Source: an uncultured Chlorobiaceae bacterium (lineage in GTDB: Bacteria > Bacteroidota > Chlorobiia > Chlorobiales > Chlorobiaceae). Taken from it: a DNA stretch of 5,128 nt. A program made the position numbers and the translations under genes. The notes below the pieces were generated by a model, which worked only from the letters and a program-made list of their open reading frames with translations, was not told the DNA's origin and ran no database searches. Location of the stretch: positions 1-5,128 of the forward strand of contig CAIVCU010000350.1 in assembly GCA_903904495.1 (NCBI GenBank), written 5' to 3'. Below are positions 5,107-5,128 of this stretch, piece after piece; positions within the stretch are counted from its first letter, which is position 1, and each line of letters begins with the position of its first letter.

Positions 5107-5128
5107 AGTTGTAAATGGTTAAGGGTAA

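Noticed and set aside
1..5128. Insertion sequence, tRNA, rRNA or riboswitch
   Set aside because: Scanning both strands by eye gave no transposase motif, terminal repeats with target duplication, cloverleaf or conserved RNA core.

Overview
The window looks like part of a bacterial chromosome of medium base composition. My best guess at the lineage is Chlorobiota (green sulfur bacteria) or the related Bacteroidota. The grounds are the character of the dUTPase (closing motif RGVGGFGHTG), a BshB1-type bacillithiol deacetylase, a sigma-54 response regulator and mostly weak Shine-Dalgarno sites. This is inference from protein character, not from a search.

Layout. Positions 1-537 are AT-rich with no convincing gene. 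On the minus strand follow a small single-pass membrane protein (538-882, tentative), a DUF6794-like protein (941-1258) and, across a 284-base gap with a hairpin, the thiol-biosynthesis deacetylase bshB1 (1543-2316). The dUTPase gene dut runs the other way (frame open from 2347, likely start 2371, end 2817). The bshB1/dut frames are only 30 bases apart and share an AT-rich element that reads as a -10 box on both strands. dut converges on a sigma-54-dependent response regulator (2856-4322, minus) with an imperfect 17-bp-arm inverted repeat at the junction. Upstream of the regulator, 151 bases away and on the same strand, lies a 210-residue unidentified protein built of amphipathic 11- and 27-residue repeats (4474-5106).

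How the genes relate. bshB1 (low-molecular-weight thiol synthesis) and dut (nucleotide pool sanitation) are housekeeping functions that share a promoter region rather than a pathway. The regulator has every part needed for phosphorylation-controlled sigma-54 activation but no histidine kinase in view, and I find no sigma-54 promoter in the window, so its targets are elsewhere or beyond the right edge. The most interesting unexplained item is the repeat protein. Its hydrophobic spacing suits helices lying on a lipid surface, and if the host is a green sulfur bacterium the chlorosome envelope is one possible location. No mobile element, CRISPR array, tRNA or rRNA was found.
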